From an uncultured Pelagibacteraceae bacterium (GTDB lineage: Bacteria; Pseudomonadota; Alphaproteobacteria; Pelagibacterales; Pelagibacteraceae), in contig CACFMO010000002.1 in NCBI GenBank assembly GCA_902567495.1, forward strand, positions 1 through 64,000: 64,000 bases of DNA, in the 5' to 3' direction. The notes under the pieces are model-generated. The model ran no database searches. It was not told where the DNA came from and worked only from the letters and a program-made list of their open reading frames with translations. Positions 39,984 through 52,374 of the stretch are shown here, in pieces. Numbering within the stretch: the first letter of the stretch is position 1; every line of letters starts with the position of its first letter. A program made the position numbers and the translations under genes.

Positions 39984-41903
39984 ATGCTAAATATTACTTT
40001 ACCAGACGGAAAAAAATTAACTTTTAAAAGCAATGTGACTGGTTATGAGGTTGCTGAAAAAATTAGTAAGTCACTTTCAAAACAGGCTCTTATTGTAAGT
40101 GTTGATGGAGAGTTAAAAGACTTAAGCTTCTCGATACAGAAAGACTCCTCTGTTAAAATCATAACTAGTAAAGATAAAGAGGGTTTAGATGTAATCAGAC
40201 ACGATGCAGCACACATTATGGCAATGGCTGTTCAAGAATTATTTCCAGGAACGCAAGTTACTATAGGTCCCGTCATTGAGAATGGTTTCTTCTATGATTT
40301 TGCAAGAAAGGAACCATTTACAAAAGATGATCTAAAAAAAATTGAGAAGAAAATGTCTGAAATTATAGACAGAGACGTCAAAACAAAACGTGAAGTATGG
40401 GACAGAGGTAAAGCAATAGCTCATTTTAAAAAAATTGGTGAAAAATATAAAGCCGAGATTATCGAGAGCATTCCTAAAAATGAAGAATTATCAATTTACC
40501 ATCATGGAGATACTTGGCACGATCTATGTCGAGGCCCGCATTTAGTTTCTTCAGGAAAAATAGGTAAAGCTTTTAAATTAACAAAAGTTTCTGGTGCTTA
40601 TTGGAGAGGGGATTCAAATAATGAAATGCTACAAAGAATTTATGGAACATGTTGGAGTTCTAAAAAAGAATTAGATGAATATTTACACAGACTAGAAGAA
40701 GCTGAAAAAAGAGATCACAGAAAGTTGGGTAAAGAGATGGATCTTTTTCACTTCAGGGAGGAAAGCCCCGGATCTGTTTTTTGGCATGAGAAGGGCTGGA
40801 ATTTATTTCAACGACTTGTAGAGTATATGAGATTAAAGCAAAGAAACGCAGGATACAAAGAGATAAGCACACCAGAACTTTTAGATAAAAGTCTTTGGGA
40901 AAAATCAGGACACTGGGAGAAATTTGGTCATCACATGTTTACATCAGAGACACCAGATGAAAAAGTTTTTGCTGTGAAACCAATGAATTGCCCTGGATGT
41001 GTTCAAGTGTTTAATCAAGGTCTTAAAAGTTATAGAGATTTACCTTTAAAGCTATCTGAATTTGGAAAAGTTCATAGATATGAACCATCTGGTGCACTAC
41101 ATGGACTTTTAAGAGTAAGAGCTTTTACTCAGGACGATGCACACATATTTTGTACTGAAGAGCAGATAACAGATGAATGCATTAGTGTTACTAAATTAAT
41201 ATTAGATATTTATAAAGATCTGGGGTTTGAAAAAGTATTTCTTAAATATTCTGACAGGCCAGAAAAAAGAGTCGGGGATGATAAAGTTTGGGATAAGTCA
41301 GAAAAAGCTCTGCTTGAAGCGATTAAAAAAACAAAACTGGAATATACTATTAATAAAGGAGAGGGTGCTTTTTATGGTCCCAAAATAGAATTTGTTTTGA
41401 GAGATGCTATAGGAAGGGACTGGCAATGTGGAACTTTACAAGTAGACTTAAATTTACCAGGAAGACTCGGAGCGACTTTTGTAGATAAAGATGGAATCAA
41501 AAAAATACCTGTTATGCTTCACAGAGCTCTTTTTGGATCCTTGGAGAGATTTATTGGTATAATTATAGAAAATTATGCAGGTAAACTTCCCTTCTGGCTA
41601 TCACCGTCACAAATTGTTGTGTTACCTATAGCTGAAGAGCACAATGATTATGCAAAAAAAATATTTAAAGACATGTTTAAAGAGGGTATAAAATGCGAAG
41701 TGGATTTAAGAAATCAAAAAATTAATTATAAAATTAGAGATCACTCCTTGTCAAAAGTTCCGTTTCTATTAATATGCGGAAGTAAAGAAATAAAAGATAA
41801 AAGTGTAACAATACGTAAATTGGGATCCGAAAAACAAGAGACTAAAAAAATTAACAATGCCATTAAAGAATTTAAACAATTAAATAACCTTCCAATAAAT
41901 TAA
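39984..41903 (+). CDS. thrS: threonyl-tRNA synthetase
   Basis: TGS domain; HDAAHIMA; KPMNCPGCVQVF; LLRVRAFTQDDAHIF. Confidence 0.97.
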   Translation: MLNITLPDGKKLTFKSNVTGYEVAEKISKSLSKQALIVSVDGELKDLSFSIQKDSSVKIITSKDKEGLDVIRHDAAHIMAMAVQELFPGTQVTIGPVIENGFFYDFARKEPFTKDDLKKIEKKMSEIIDRDVKTKREVWDRGKAIAHFKKIGEKYKAEIIESIPKNEELSIYHHGDTWHDLCRGPHLVSSGKIGKAFKLTKVSGAYWRGDSNNEMLQRIYGTCWSSKKELDEYLHRLEEAEKRDHRKLGKEMDLFHFREESPGSVFWHEKGWNLFQRLVEYMRLKQRNAGYKEISTPELLDKSLWEKSGHWEKFGHHMFTSETPDEKVFAVKPMNCPGCVQVFNQGLKSYRDLPLKLSEFGKVHRYEPSGALHGLLRVRAFTQDDAHIFCTEEQITDECISVTKLILDIYKDLGFEKVFLKYSDRPEKRVGDDKVWDKSEKALLEAIKKTKLEYTINKGEGAFYGPKIEFVLRDAIGRDWQCGTLQVDLNLPGRLGATFVDKDGIKKIPVMLHRALFGSLERFIGIIIENYAGKLPFWLSPSQIVVLPIAEEHNDYAKKIFKDMFKEGIKCEVDLRNQKINYKIRDHSLSKVPFLLICGSKEIKDKSVTIRKLGSEKQETKKINNAIKEFKQLNNLPIN

Positions 41904-42443
41904 GTGTATAAACCAAATTATTTTCAAAGAAGAACTAAATTTCAAGGTCCTCGAACTAATCACAGAATTAAAAGCATTGATGTTCAGGTGATTAATAGTA
42001 ATGGAGAAAACCTAGGTATTCTACCACTGAAAAAAGCAATTGATACCGCAAAACAAGAAGGTTTAGACTTAATCGAAATATCACCAAACGCAAAGCCACC
42101 AGTTTGTAAAATTATGGATATGGGTAAATACAAGTACGATATGCAAAAAAAAGCTAACAAGGCAAAAAAAAATCAAAAAATTGCTGTACTTAAAGAATTA
42201 AAATTAAGACCTGGAACAGAGATACATGACTATAATTTTAAAATTAAAAATGCAAAAAAATTTCTTCAAAAAGGCGATAAAGTAAAATTTACTGTACGCT
42301 TTAAAGGTAGAGAAATGCAACATGTTCAACTTGGCAAAGATTTAATGAATAGAATTATAGAGGACACTAAGGAAATAGGGAGAGTAGAGGTAAATCCTAA
42401 ATTTGAAGGACGACAAATGATAATGATTATTCACCCTAATTAA
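41904..42443 (+). CDS. infC: translation initiation factor IF-3
   Basis: [20 protein letters not shown]; canonical position thrS-infC-rpmI-rplT; GTG start at 41904 is tentative. Confidence 0.95.
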   Translation: MYKPNYFQRRTKFQGPRTNHRIKSIDVQVINSNGENLGILPLKKAIDTAKQEGLDLIEISPNAKPPVCKIMDMGKYKYDMQKKANKAKKNQKIAVLKELKLRPGTEIHDYNFKIKNAKKFLQKGDKVKFTVRFKGREMQHVQLGKDLMNRIIEDTKEIGRVEVNPKFEGRQMIMIIHPN

Positions 42444-42484
42444 TCATTGTAAAGTCAAAACAAAATATATATAAATCCGATACC

Positions 42485-42691
42485 ATGCCAAAACTTAAAA
42501 CAAAAAGTTCAGCCAAAAAAAGATTTAGGTTAACTAAATCTGGAAAAGTAAAAATGCCACAAGCAGGCAAAAGGCATGGAATGATCAAGAGAACAAACTC
42601 ACAAATAAGAAAACAACGGGGCACAACAATAATGTCAAAACAAGATTCAAAAATTGTAAAGTCTTATATGCCTTACAGCTTAAGGGGATAA
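42485..42691 (+). CDS. rpmI: 50S ribosomal protein L35
   Basis: [23 protein letters not shown]. Confidence 0.97.
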   Translation: MPKLKTKSSAKKRFRLTKSGKVKMPQAGKRHGMIKRTNSQIRKQRGTTIMSKQDSKIVKSYMPYSLRG

Positions 42692-42694
42692 ATA

Positions 42695-43051
42695 ATGTCT
42701 AGAACAAAAAGAGGAGTCACAAGTAGAGCAAAACATAAAAAAGTTTTTAAAGCTGTAAAGGGACAGTGGGGCAGAAGAAAAAACACAATACGTATTGCAC
42801 GTCAAGCAATGGAAAAAGCACTGCAATATGCTTACAGAGATAGAAGAGCAAAAAAAAGAGAATTTAGATCTTTGTGGATTCAAAGAATCAATGCAGGAGT
42901 AAGAGCAGAGGGATTAACTTACTCAAGATTTATAAACGGTTTAAACAAATCAAAAATTAAATTAGATAGAAAAGTTTTGGCTGATTTAGCCTACAATAAT
43001 CCGGAAGCTTTCAAATCACTTGTCAAAAAAGTTCAGATATCAATAAAATAA
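42695..43051 (+). CDS. rplT: 50S ribosomal protein L20
   Basis: [27 protein letters not shown]. Confidence 0.97.
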   Translation: MSRTKRGVTSRAKHKKVFKAVKGQWGRRKNTIRIARQAMEKALQYAYRDRRAKKREFRSLWIQRINAGVRAEGLTYSRFINGLNKSKIKLDRKVLADLAYNNPEAFKSLVKKVQISIK

Positions 43052-43092
43052 ACTTGTTTTTTCTTCTATAAAGTTAGAGTAAAAACTAACTA

Positions 43093-44148
43093 ATGATAGA
43101 TTTACGAGAATTAATTCAAAAGATCTCACAAGCTAAAGACAAACTGGAGTTGCAAAATATTAAATCACAGTTTTTAGGTAAAAATAGCCAAATCAATCAA
43201 GAATTTAAAAAACTTGGTTCTTTATCTGAAGAGGAAAAAAAAATTAAAGCTTCATCATTAAATAATGAAAAACAAAAAATTACTGAAGCTATTAACAATA
43301 GATTTAAAGAATTAGAAAAATTAGAAATCAGCAAAAAATTACAAAAAGATAAAGTTGATGTTACTCTACCAGCAAGAGAGAGACCTAATGGAAAAATACA
43401 CCCAGTCTCCCAAGTAATAGATGAAATTTCATCAATTTTTTCTGAGATAGGTTTTTCTGTTGCAGAAGGCCCTGATGTCGAGACTGAATATAATAATTTT
43501 ACAGCATTAAATACTCCAGAGGATCATCCTGCAAGAGACATGCACGATACCTTTTATCTAGATAATGACAAAAAAATTTTATTAAGAACTCATACTTCTC
43601 CAGTTCAAGTGAGGACAATGCTAAATAGCAAACCTCCTTTTAAAATTATTGTTCCTGGGAGAACTTATCGTTGCGATAGTGATCAAACCCATGCACCAAT
43701 GTTCCATCAGCTGGAGGGTTTACATATAGATAAAGATATAACCATGGGACATTTAAAAGGTTGTTTAGATTATTTCATAAAGGAATTTTTTGAGGTTAAA
43801 AAAATCAAAATGAGATTTAGACCAAGTCACTTTCCTTTCACCGAACCATCAGCAGAAGTAGATATTGGTTATAAACTAGAAAACGGAAGAATAATTGTGG
43901 GTGAGGGAGATAAGTGGTTAGAAATTTTGGGCTGTGGAATGGTTCACCCCAATGTTTTAAAAAATGCAAAAGTTGATCCTAATAAGTTCCAAGGCTTTGC
44001 ATTTGGTATGGGCATAGATAGACTTGCTATGTTAAAATATGGAATTAATGATCTTAGATCTTTTTTTGAAAGTGATTATAGATGGTTAAATTATTTTGGT
44101 TTTGATCCATTGGATGTTCCAACTAATTATAGAGGTTTGAGTAGATGA
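43093..44148 (+). CDS. pheS: phenylalanyl-tRNA synthetase alpha subunit
   Basis: [40 protein letters not shown]. Confidence 0.97.
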   Translation: MIDLRELIQKISQAKDKLELQNIKSQFLGKNSQINQEFKKLGSLSEEEKKIKASSLNNEKQKITEAINNRFKELEKLEISKKLQKDKVDVTLPARERPNGKIHPVSQVIDEISSIFSEIGFSVAEGPDVETEYNNFTALNTPEDHPARDMHDTFYLDNDKKILLRTHTSPVQVRTMLNSKPPFKIIVPGRTYRCDSDQTHAPMFHQLEGLHIDKDITMGHLKGCLDYFIKEFFEVKKIKMRFRPSHFPFTEPSAEVDIGYKLENGRIIVGEGDKWLEILGCGMVHPNVLKNAKVDPNKFQGFAFGMGIDRLAMLKYGINDLRSFFESDYRWLNYFGFDPLDVPTNYRGLSR

Positions 44149-46550
44149 TCATAACTCTATCATGGTTAAAAAATCATTTAACAACATCATCAAATCTTGA
44201 AAAAATTATAAACAAACTTACTGACATTGGTTTGGAAGTAGAGACAGTTAAAGAAGCTCAAAATGAATTATCTGATTTTAAAATTGCAAAAGTTCTTAAA
44301 GCAGAAAAACATCCAAACGCTGATAAACTTAAGCTTTGTGATGTAAGCATTGGTGATAATAGCGATATCAAGAAAGTTGTTTGTGGAGCCCAAAATGCAA
44401 GAAAAGGTTTAGTAACTATCTACGCACCACCAGGTTCTATTATTCCAAAATCAAAAATAAAATTAAAAATTGCTAAAATAAGAGGAGTCGAGTCACATGG
44501 AATGTTGTGCTCTGGAAATGAATTAGATATTTCAGACGACAGCGAGGGAATTATAGAACTAAAAAATAGAGAAAAAGATATTGGGAAAAACTACTTTAAA
44601 AGCAAAGGTGAGAAATCAATAGATATATCTGTGACACCTAATAGACCTGATTGCTTAGGGGTTAGGGGAATAGCAAGAGATTTAGCTTCTGCCGGCTTAG
44701 GCAAGTTTTCAAATTTAAAAAAAATAAAGATAAAGCAAAGTTTTAAACAACCAATAAAAATTTCAATAACAAAAGAAAAAAATCAAGGCTGCTTAAATTT
44801 TGGCGGTTGTTATATAAAAAATATTCAAAATAAAGAAAGTCCAGAATGGCTAAAAGAGAAAATAATTTCTCTTGGTTTAAAACCAATTTCTGCTGTGGTT
44901 GATATTACTAACTATGTAATGTTCGACCTTAACAGACCTTTGCATGCTTATGACGCTGATAAAATAGATAAAGAGATAGTTGTAAGAAACTCAAAGTCTG
45001 GTGAAACTTTTACTGCACTTGATGGAAAAAACTATAAACTTGGAAATAATATGTGTGTTATTTCTGATAGAACTGGACCTTTAGGTCTTGGCGGCATAAT
45101 TGGTGGTTCAAGATCAGGCACTGAATTTGATACAAAAAATATTTTATTAGAGGCAGCATATTTTTATCCTTCATCTATAAGAAAAACTGCAAGCAATTTA
45201 GGTGTTGATACAGATGCCAAATACAGATTCGAGAGAGGTATTGATCCAAACTCAATTATTGAGGGACTAGAAGTTGCAACAAATTTAATTCTTAAAATCT
45301 GTGGGGGAGAAGCTAGTAAATTTTCAGTAGAGGGAAAATCTAAAGTTAAAAATAAAATTTTAGAAATCGATCAAACAAAATTTAAAAAGGTAATAGGAAT
45401 ACCAATGCCTTCTGGAGAAGCTAAAAAGATCTTAAACTCACTTGGATTTGAAACGAAAATCAAAAAAAATAAATTTTTAGTAAAGATACCAACTTGGAGA
45501 CCTGACATCTACCAGGATGTTGATATAATCGAGGAATTAATAAGAATTAAAGGCTTTGATAAAATTTCACTAATACACCCAGAGAGATCAAGAAATAAAG
45601 ATACACTAAGTTTTGATCAAAAGTTGTTTCACCTTTCTCAAAGAGCTGTAGCTACAAAAGGATATATGGAAGCAGTTACATGGTCATTTACTGACTCAAG
45701 GATCGATAAACATTTTTCACAAGGAAAGAGAGAAATTGAAATTACAAATCCAATATCAAGTGATTTAAATGTTTTAAGGACATCAATTTTTTCTAATTTG
45801 ATTGTGTATTTGAAAAAAAATCAGGATAGAGGCTATTTAGATTTATCGTTATTTGAAATTGGCCCTACTTTTTATGGTAAAAAACCTGGAGAACAACAGG
45901 TAGTAATAGGTGGTTTAAAATCAGGAGTGGTTAACAGAAAAACTTGGGAGTCTAAACCTAGAAATGTTGATGTATTTGATGTGAAGGCTGACGTTTTAAA
46001 GACATTGCTAGAACTTGGGATTCAAGAAAATAATATCCATGTAAGTAATAAGACACAAGATTACTATAATCCGGGAAGATCTGGGTCAATAAATTTTAAT
46101 TCAGAGAATGGAGTACTTCTTGCATCATTCGGCGAAATTCATCCGTCAATAATTTCTAGCTTAGACTTAAAAGAGCAAAATGTAAGTGGATTTGAAATTT
46201 TTTTAAAAAACATTCCAAAACCAAAAACCAAATACAGGTTCTCTAAAAAAGATTACTCTATTTCAGATTACCAAAAATCTGAGAGAGATTTTGCTTTCAT
46301 AATTAATGAAGATTTTAAAGCAGGAGACATAAAGAAATTAATAAGCAATGTTGATACAAATCTAATTAAAAATGTAAAAATATTTGATGTTTTTTCAGGT
46401 GGTAATATGCCTGTCGGTAAAAAATCAATAGCCATTAATGTTTTAATTCAGTCCACAGAAAAAACACTTTCCCAAAAAGACCTAGATGATATAAGTCAAA
46501 AAATAATTGATATTGTAAAAGCCAAAACCGGCGGAACAATTAGATCCTAA
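44145..46550 (+). CDS. pheT: phenylalanyl-tRNA synthetase beta subunit
   Basis: [28 protein letters not shown]; overlaps pheS. Confidence 0.97.
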   Translation: MIITLSWLKNHLTTSSNLEKIINKLTDIGLEVETVKEAQNELSDFKIAKVLKAEKHPNADKLKLCDVSIGDNSDIKKVVCGAQNARKGLVTIYAPPGSIIPKSKIKLKIAKIRGVESHGMLCSGNELDISDDSEGIIELKNREKDIGKNYFKSKGEKSIDISVTPNRPDCLGVRGIARDLASAGLGKFSNLKKIKIKQSFKQPIKISITKEKNQGCLNFGGCYIKNIQNKESPEWLKEKIISLGLKPISAVVDITNYVMFDLNRPLHAYDADKIDKEIVVRNSKSGETFTALDGKNYKLGNNMCVISDRTGPLGLGGIIGGSRSGTEFDTKNILLEAAYFYPSSIRKTASNLGVDTDAKYRFERGIDPNSIIEGLEVATNLILKICGGEASKFSVEGKSKVKNKILEIDQTKFKKVIGIPMPSGEAKKILNSLGFETKIKKNKFLVKIPTWRPDIYQDVDIIEELIRIKGFDKISLIHPERSRNKDTLSFDQKLFHLSQRAVATKGYMEAVTWSFTDSRIDKHFSQGKREIEITNPISSDLNVLRTSIFSNLIVYLKKNQDRGYLDLSLFEIGPTFYGKKPGEQQVVIGGLKSGVVNRKTWESKPRNVDVFDVKADVLKTLLELGIQENNIHVSNKTQDYYNPGRSGSINFNSENGVLLASFGEIHPSIISSLDLKEQNVSGFEIFLKNIPKPKTKYRFSKKDYSISDYQKSERDFAFIINEDFKAGDIKKLISNVDTNLIKNVKIFDVFSGGNMPVGKKSIAINVLIQSTEKTLSQKDLDDISQKIIDIVKAKTGGTIRS

Positions 46551-48352
46551 TGTCGGACATTAATAAAGTAAGAAATTTTGCGATTATCGCACACATTGAT
46601 CATGGAAAATCTACCATTGCAGATAGAATGATACAAATTTGTGGTGGGTTATCAAAACGTGAAATGAAAGAACAAGTTTTAGACTCTATGGAAATAGAAA
46701 GAGAAAGAGGAATTACAATTAAAGCTCAAACAGTAAAATTAAATTATAAATCTAAAGATGGAAATGATTATATATTAAACATAATAGACACTCCAGGTCA
46801 TGTTGATTTTAGTTACGAAGTAAGCCGTTCTTTGCTTGCTTGCGAAGGTTCAGTTCTTATTGTTGATAGTTCACAAGGTGTAGAAGCACAAACCCTGGCA
46901 AATGTATATCAAGCCCTAGATACAAATCATCATATTATTCCAGTTTTAAATAAAATTGACTTACCAGCATCAGATGTAGAAAAAGTTAAACAACAAATAG
47001 AGGATGTAATAGGTATCGAGACATCAAAAGCAATTTTATGTTCAGGAAAAACTGGAGAGGGTATCGAGGATATTTTAGAATCAATAGTTAAAGATCTACC
47101 AGCTCCGAAAGGTGATCAGAAGTCAAAACTGAAATCTTTATTAGTTGATAGCTGGTATGACAGTTATTTAGGAGTAGTGATACTTGTTAGAGTATTAGAT
47201 GGCAGTATTAAAAAAGGTATGAAAGTGAGGCTGATGTCCACAAATCAGGAATACACAATTGAAAAGGTTGGTATATTTACACCTAAGGCTAGGGATATAG
47301 AAGAACTAAACTCAGGAGAAATTGGATTTATAATCACTGGAATAAAAAGTTTATCAGATACAAAAGTCGGTGATACGATTTGTGACTCCAATGATCCTAT
47401 ACAAAAACCTCTTCCAGGTTTTAAACCAAGTAAACCAGTTGTGTTTTGCGGTTTATTTCCAGTTGATAGTTCAGAATATCAAAGATTAAAAGATGGATTA
47501 GCAAAATTAAAATTAAATGACTCTAGCTTTTCTTTTGAACCAGAGTCATCTAGTGCACTTGGTTTAGGTTTTAGATGTGGATTTTTAGGGTTACTACATT
47601 TAGAGATTATTACACAAAGGCTTGAGAGGGAATTTGATATAAACTTAATAACTACTACCCCAGGTGTTGTCTACAAAGTAAATAAAGTTGATGGTAATAT
47701 TTTTGATCTCCAGAACCCATCAACCATGCCAGATCCATCTCAAATAAAATTTATAGAAGAGCCATGGATTAAAGCAACAATAATAACACCTGATGAATAT
47801 TTAGGATCAATAATTAAAATTTGTCAGGATAAGAGAGGTATCCAAAAAGATTTATCGTATTCCGGTAATAGGGCAGTTTTAGTTTATGAATTACCATTAA
47901 ATGAAGTTGTTTTTGATTTTTATGACAGGTTAAAATCTTTAACGTCTGGATACGCAAGTTTTGATTATGAAATTACTGGTTATAAAGAAGGAAACCTTGT
48001 TAAGCTTGGTATTCTAGTAAACAATGAGTCAGTAGACGCTTTATCAATGATCATACATAAGGATTTTGCACAAAATCAGGGCAGATTAGTTTGTGAAAAA
48101 TTAAAAGATTTAATACCAAGGCATAATTTTATGATCCCAATTCAAGCAGCGATCGGCGGAAAAATAATTGCAAGGGAAAGCATTAAAGGTTTTAAAAAAG
48201 ATGTTTTAACTAAGATTCATGGGGGTGGAGCGAGAGACCGTAAAAGAAAATTATTAGAAAAACAAAAAAAAGGTAAAGCTAGAGCAAAACAATTTGGTAA
48301 AGTAGAAATACCCCAAGAGGCATTTATTGGTGTTCTTAAAATAGATAAGTAA
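46550..48352 (+). CDS. lepA: elongation factor 4 (LepA)
   Basis: [51 protein letters not shown]. Confidence 0.97.
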   Translation: MSDINKVRNFAIIAHIDHGKSTIADRMIQICGGLSKREMKEQVLDSMEIERERGITIKAQTVKLNYKSKDGNDYILNIIDTPGHVDFSYEVSRSLLACEGSVLIVDSSQGVEAQTLANVYQALDTNHHIIPVLNKIDLPASDVEKVKQQIEDVIGIETSKAILCSGKTGEGIEDILESIVKDLPAPKGDQKSKLKSLLVDSWYDSYLGVVILVRVLDGSIKKGMKVRLMSTNQEYTIEKVGIFTPKARDIEELNSGEIGFIITGIKSLSDTKVGDTICDSNDPIQKPLPGFKPSKPVVFCGLFPVDSSEYQRLKDGLAKLKLNDSSFSFEPESSSALGLGFRCGFLGLLHLEIITQRLEREFDINLITTTPGVVYKVNKVDGNIFDLQNPSTMPDPSQIKFIEEPWIKATIITPDEYLGSIIKICQDKRGIQKDLSYSGNRAVLVYELPLNEVVFDFYDRLKSLTSGYASFDYEITGYKEGNLVKLGILVNNESVDALSMIIHKDFAQNQGRLVCEKLKDLIPRHNFMIPIQAAIGGKIIARESIKGFKKDVLTKIHGGGARDRKRKLLEKQKKGKARAKQFGKVEIPQEAFIGVLKIDK

Positions 48353-48392
48353 ATATTTGAAAATATTTTGTTGATAGTATATCAGTTTTTTA

Positions 48393-48770
48393 ATGGAAAA
48401 AATTAGTTCAAACAGAAGTTTTGGAATACTTTTTAGTATTGTTTTTGCAGCAATAGCTTTTTGGCCTTTACTAAATCTAGGAGAAATCAGAGTATGGTCG
48501 GTAATAGTATCTTCGATTTTTTTATTATTAGGTTTGATAAACTCCAAATTACTTTACCCTCTTAATCTTATTTGGGTAAAATTTGGAGAACTTATTGGTA
48601 AAATAGTTGCCCCTTTAGTAATGGCTTTAATTTTTTTTATAATTTTAACACCTATTGGAATATTTTTACGTTTAATAGGAAAAGATTTACTGAATATAAA
48701 ATTAAACAATAATAAAACTTATTGGATCAAAAGATATAAAAAACCTGGATCAATGAAAAGGCAATTCTAG
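48393..48770 (+). CDS. SxtJ-like membrane protein
   Basis: RSFGILFSIVFAAIAFWPLL..., KFGELIGKIVAPLVMALIFF; precedes DUF5989-like ORF and carbamoyltransferase. Confidence 0.75.
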   Translation: MEKISSNRSFGILFSIVFAAIAFWPLLNLGEIRVWSVIVSSIFLLLGLINSKLLYPLNLIWVKFGELIGKIVAPLVMALIFFIILTPIGIFLRLIGKDLLNIKLNNNKTYWIKRYKKPGSMKRQF

Positions 48771-48922
48771 TGTTAGATTTTTTAAAAGAATTTCTATATT
48801 TTTTAAAAGAAAGAAAAAAATACTGGCTATATCCAATTATAATCGTTTTAGCATTATTTGGGATACTTATAGTATTAAGCCAAGGCTCAGCAGTAGCTCC
48901 ATTTATTTATACAATATTTTAA
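48770..48922 (+). CDS. 50-aa DUF5989-like membrane protein
   Basis: (GTG)LDFLKEFLYFLKERKKYWLYPIIIVLALFGILIVLSQGSAVAPFIYTIF; starts at the stop of the SxtJ-like gene and ends directly before the next start. Confidence 0.8.
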   Translation: MLDFLKEFLYFLKERKKYWLYPIIIVLALFGILIVLSQGSAVAPFIYTIF

Positions 48923-50764
48923 GTGAAATCAATTTTAGGTATCTCAGCATTTTATCACGACAGCGCCGCGGCACTTCTTATTGATGGAAAAATTATTTCA
49001 GCAGCTCAAGAAGAGAGATTCACAAGAAAAAAACATGATGCTGGATATCCGTATAATGCAGTAGAATTTATTTTAAAAAATTCGAATATTAAATTGAGTG
49101 AAATTGACCATGTAGTTTTTTTTGAAAAACCATTTCTTAAGTTCGAAAGATTACTAGAAACTTATCTAGCTTTTGCCCCAAAGGGTTTCTTATCGTTTTC
49201 TAAATCTATGCCAATTTGGTTAAGAGAAAAACTTTTTCAAAAAAAATTCTTATTTGAAAAGCTACAAAAACATGACAGGAATTTTAATGACATAAGTAAA
49301 ATAAAATTTTCGGAGCATCATTATAGCCATGCAGCGAGTGCGTTCTTTCCTTCTCCATTTAGAGAAGCAGTCATACTTACATTGGATGGTGTAGGAGAAT
49401 GGGCTACTACTACATTAGGAATAGGTAAAGAAAATAAAATAGAGATGATAAAAGAAATTAATTTTCCACACTCTTTAGGCTTATTATATTCAGCATTTAC
49501 CTATTATACTGGTTTTAAGGTTAATAGTGGAGAATACAAAGTAATGGGTTTAGCCCCCTATGGTGTTCCTAAGTATAAGAATCTAATTTTAAAAGAATTG
49601 ATGGATTTAAAAGAAGATGGGTCCTTTAGATTAAGAATGAAATATTTTAATTATGCAACTGGGCTAAGTATGACTAATGATAAATTTTCAAAGTTATTTG
49701 GACAAAAAAGAAGAGATCCCAAAAAAGATCTACTTACTCAATTCCATATGGATATAGCAGCCTCAGTTCAATCTGCAATAGAAGAAATAATTTTAAAATT
49801 AACTTCTTCAATTGCAAAAGAGACCAACATTTCAAATTTATGTTTAGCAGGAGGTGTAGCTTTAAATTGTGTAGCAAATGGAAAAATATTAAAAAATAAA
49901 ATTTTTAAAGAAATATGGATACAACCAGCAGCTGGTGATGCAGGTGGTTCTTTAGGTGCTGCTTTAGCATTCTGGCACAAAGAGCTTAAAAAAAATAGAA
50001 AACCAAGTTCAAATTTAGATGACATGAACGGTTCATATTTAGGACCATCTTTTAGCGATGAACAAATAGAAAGGACATTAAAGGCACTTGGAGCCAAATA
50101 TGAAAAATTTGATGAAGAAAAATTGTTAGATGAAGTTTCTAAGGAATTATCGAATGAAAAAACAGCTGGATGGTTTCAAGGTAGAATGGAATTTGGTCCA
50201 CGAGCTTTAGGGGCAAGATCAATTATTGCAGACCCAAGATCTGATAAAATGCAAAAAGAATTAAATTTGAAAGTAAAATTTAGGGAAAGTTTTAGACCGT
50301 TCGCTCCATCTATTTTAAGAGAGGATGTTTACGAGTGGTTTGATATTGATACTGACAGTCCTTATATGCTTCTTGTTGCTGATGTTAAAAAAAATATTCA
50401 AATACCTATGAGTGAAAAAGATCAAAATTTATTTGGTATTGAAAAGCTAAATGTAAAACGCTCTACTATTCCTGCGGTAACGCATGTAGATTATTCTTCA
50501 AGAATACAGACTGTACATAAGGAAACAAATCCAAAATACTACAAACTTTTAAAAAAATTTAAAGAGATTACAAATTTTCCTATTTTAGTAAATACTTCTT
50601 TTAACATTAGAGGCGAACCAATAGTTTGTACGGTTCAGGATGCTTTTAAATGTTTTATGGGTACTAATCTAGATATTTTAGTTTGTGGTAATTTTATTTT
50701 AAAAAAAGATAAACAAAACAAGGATTTATTAAACAATTATAAAAATAAAATTGATTTAGATTAA
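48923..50764 (+). CDS. carbamoyltransferase (NodU/CmcH family)
   Basis: [62 protein letters not shown]. Confidence 0.93.
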   Translation: MKSILGISAFYHDSAAALLIDGKIISAAQEERFTRKKHDAGYPYNAVEFILKNSNIKLSEIDHVVFFEKPFLKFERLLETYLAFAPKGFLSFSKSMPIWLREKLFQKKFLFEKLQKHDRNFNDISKIKFSEHHYSHAASAFFPSPFREAVILTLDGVGEWATTTLGIGKENKIEMIKEINFPHSLGLLYSAFTYYTGFKVNSGEYKVMGLAPYGVPKYKNLILKELMDLKEDGSFRLRMKYFNYATGLSMTNDKFSKLFGQKRRDPKKDLLTQFHMDIAASVQSAIEEIILKLTSSIAKETNISNLCLAGGVALNCVANGKILKNKIFKEIWIQPAAGDAGGSLGAALAFWHKELKKNRKPSSNLDDMNGSYLGPSFSDEQIERTLKALGAKYEKFDEEKLLDEVSKELSNEKTAGWFQGRMEFGPRALGARSIIADPRSDKMQKELNLKVKFRESFRPFAPSILREDVYEWFDIDTDSPYMLLVADVKKNIQIPMSEKDQNLFGIEKLNVKRSTIPAVTHVDYSSRIQTVHKETNPKYYKLLKKFKEITNFPILVNTSFNIRGEPIVCTVQDAFKCFMGTNLDILVCGNFILKKDKQNKDLLNNYKNKIDLD

Positions 50765-50854
50765 GGAGAGATGGCCGAGTGGTTGAAGGCGCACGCTTGG
50801 AAAGTGTGTAAACGGGAAACCGTTTCGTGGGTTCGAATCCCACTCTCTCCGCCA
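50765..50854 (+). tRNA. tRNA-Ser (anticodon GGA), CCA encoded, intact
   Basis: GGAGAGA/TCTCTCC acceptor; anticodon arm CACGC-TTGGAAA-GTGTG; variable arm ACGGGAAACCGT; GGTTCGAATCC. Confidence 0.97.
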
Positions 50855-50859
50855 TTTTT
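50789..50859 (+). repeat. att repeat copy A (3' part of the intact tRNA-Ser)
   Basis: GCGCACGCTTGGAAAGTGTG...CTCTCTCCGCCATTTTT; identical to 52304-52374. Confidence 0.93.
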
Positions 50860-50925
50860 CAATACTTTTCACAACTAATAATATACGTTAAGGTTATCTC
50901 TGCCGTCGCTGTGCCGTCGGTAGCT
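50855..50925 (+). repeat. cassette left-end sequence L1
   Basis: Aligns without gaps to 52370-52440 (8 mismatches in 71 by eye); contains TGCCGTCG at 50901 and 50912. Confidence 0.85.
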
Positions 50926-50991
50926 ATGAAAAAGTTTATATTAATAATAATACTCACAACCCTAACTGCATCATTTACATCAAATATTTAA

Positions 50992-51648
50992 ATGAAAGAG
51001 GAATTTAGAAAAGCAAAAACCAATCATATAGATGGAAATTATGAATTTATAATTGATTGTGGAGATTTATATTTTAGAAAAAACGCATCTTTCGAAGATG
51101 ATTTAAAATACTGCAAATCAATTATTGAACTAAACAATCCAACTAAAATTAAAAGCATTAAAGTTTTAATCAAATACACCATTCCTTATGAACAGGATAT
51201 TGACCTTTTCAAGAAAAAAAATTTAGATAATTACAAACAGAATGAAGACAATAATTTTTCAGTATTGTTGTTAGAATTTAATCAAGAACATAAAGAACTG
51301 AGGCTATGTGAAGAAATGTGGTTTGGTTATGAGGAATTTAATAAAAAGATAATTAGTCAGTTAGAAAACTTGAAATCAATATATTTTTTTGGAAGAAATT
51401 TTACCAATCAAAATGGTGATACTCCATTTGATACTGAAGATGACGAATATATTCGAAATACTTTGAATAATCCTAAATGGGCAGATTCAACTTTTTTAAA
51501 TCCTGCAGATGATAAAGATGACTTTGAGCAACTGGAAAAACTAAAACAATTAGTTGGAGATAATGTTGAAATAACGTTTGAAACACTAGATGAAAAAAGT
51601 GAAGAATTAATGATCAAAGAAGGAATAGGAAAAAATAAAAAATGGTGA
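50992..51648 (+). CDS. hypothetical protein, cassette 1 cargo
   Basis: 218-aa ORF, no recognisable motif; acidic. Confidence 0.7.
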   Translation: MKEEFRKAKTNHIDGNYEFIIDCGDLYFRKNASFEDDLKYCKSIIELNNPTKIKSIKVLIKYTIPYEQDIDLFKKKNLDNYKQNEDNNFSVLLLEFNQEHKELRLCEEMWFGYEEFNKKIISQLENLKSIYFFGRNFTNQNGDTPFDTEDDEYIRNTLNNPKWADSTFLNPADDKDDFEQLEKLKQLVGDNVEITFETLDEKSEELMIKEGIGKNKKW

Positions 51649-51670
51649 ATCTACTGATTAAATTTATTTT

Positions 51671-51946
51671 ATGAAAAAAAATTTAAAAATATTTTTAGGA
51701 TTGATTGTTATTTTACTTCTTTATGGACCAGGTGCATGGACTATATTAGTTATATTGTGTGAAATGTTAAATATACTAAGTGAATTTGTTGATTTTTATG
51801 ATAATTTTTTTGATGGATGGAACAATAAATTTGAAATGATTTATTTAATGATTTCAACTCTTTTAGTTATAATCACTATACTTTTTTGGGTATATTTAAT
51901 TGTGTCTGAACTAATTTACAAATATAAAAAAAATAAAAAAAAATGA
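51671..51946 (+). CDS. hypothetical two-TM protein, cassette 1 cargo
   Basis: Two hydrophobic segments; ATGA overlap with next ORF. Confidence 0.65.
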   Translation: MKKNLKIFLGLIVILLLYGPGAWTILVILCEMLNILSEFVDFYDNFFDGWNNKFEMIYLMISTLLVIITILFWVYLIVSELIYKYKKNKKK

Positions 51947-52188
51947 AATACATCATAGATAAATTCAACGATGAAAAAATTAAAATATTTCAAATGCATA
52001 AATGGGTGCAAAGAAACCCTTGGTGGTGTCTTGATGAAGAATTATCCGATGAAGCTATAGTTATTCACGAACAATTATTAAAAGAAAATTATAACGATAA
52101 GATGCCATCATACTGGGATCAGATTGAAATAAGATTATATAAATCGAAGAAAAGTAAGCTTTTAGAATACTACTCTCATAGGAATTAA
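51943..52188 (+). CDS. hypothetical small protein, cassette 1 cargo
   Basis: 81-aa ORF translationally coupled to 51671-51946. Confidence 0.6.
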   Translation: MKYIIDKFNDEKIKIFQMHKWVQRNPWWCLDEELSDEAIVIHEQLLKENYNDKMPSYWDQIEIRLYKSKKSKLLEYYSHRN

Positions 52189-52212
52189 ATGAAAAAACTT
52201 CCTCATAGCTCT

Positions 52213-52303
52213 GACTCCGCTCTGCCGTCGCTAACTCTAAATTTCTATTTTTTTTAAAAAAATTCATCAATAATACCAATATAAATTCAATCCTTGGTTC
52301 AAA
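52213..52303 (+). repeat. cassette right-end sequence R1
   Basis: gactccgctctgccgtcg...taaatttctattt...ttcaaag shared with 53539-53628. Confidence 0.85.
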
Positions 52304-52374
52304 GCGCACGCTTGGAAAGTGTGTAAACGGGAAACCGTTTCGTGGGTTCGAATCCCACTCTCTCCGCCATTTTT
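52304..52374 (+). repeat. att repeat copy B (tRNA-Ser 3' fragment)
   Basis: 71 bp identical to 50789-50859. Confidence 0.95.

Larger units (their letters stand above)
50789..52303 (+). mobile_element. candidate non-autonomous tRNA-Ser cassette 1 (1515-bp unit)
   Basis: Bounded by att copies A and B; left end 50855-50925 and right end 52213-52303 shared with cassette 2; no recombinase gene. Confidence 0.75.

Noticed and set aside
41904-42443. Unusual IF-3 start codon
   Set aside because: GTG directly follows the thrS stop, but a downstream AUU start cannot be excluded from sequence alone; not strong enough to report
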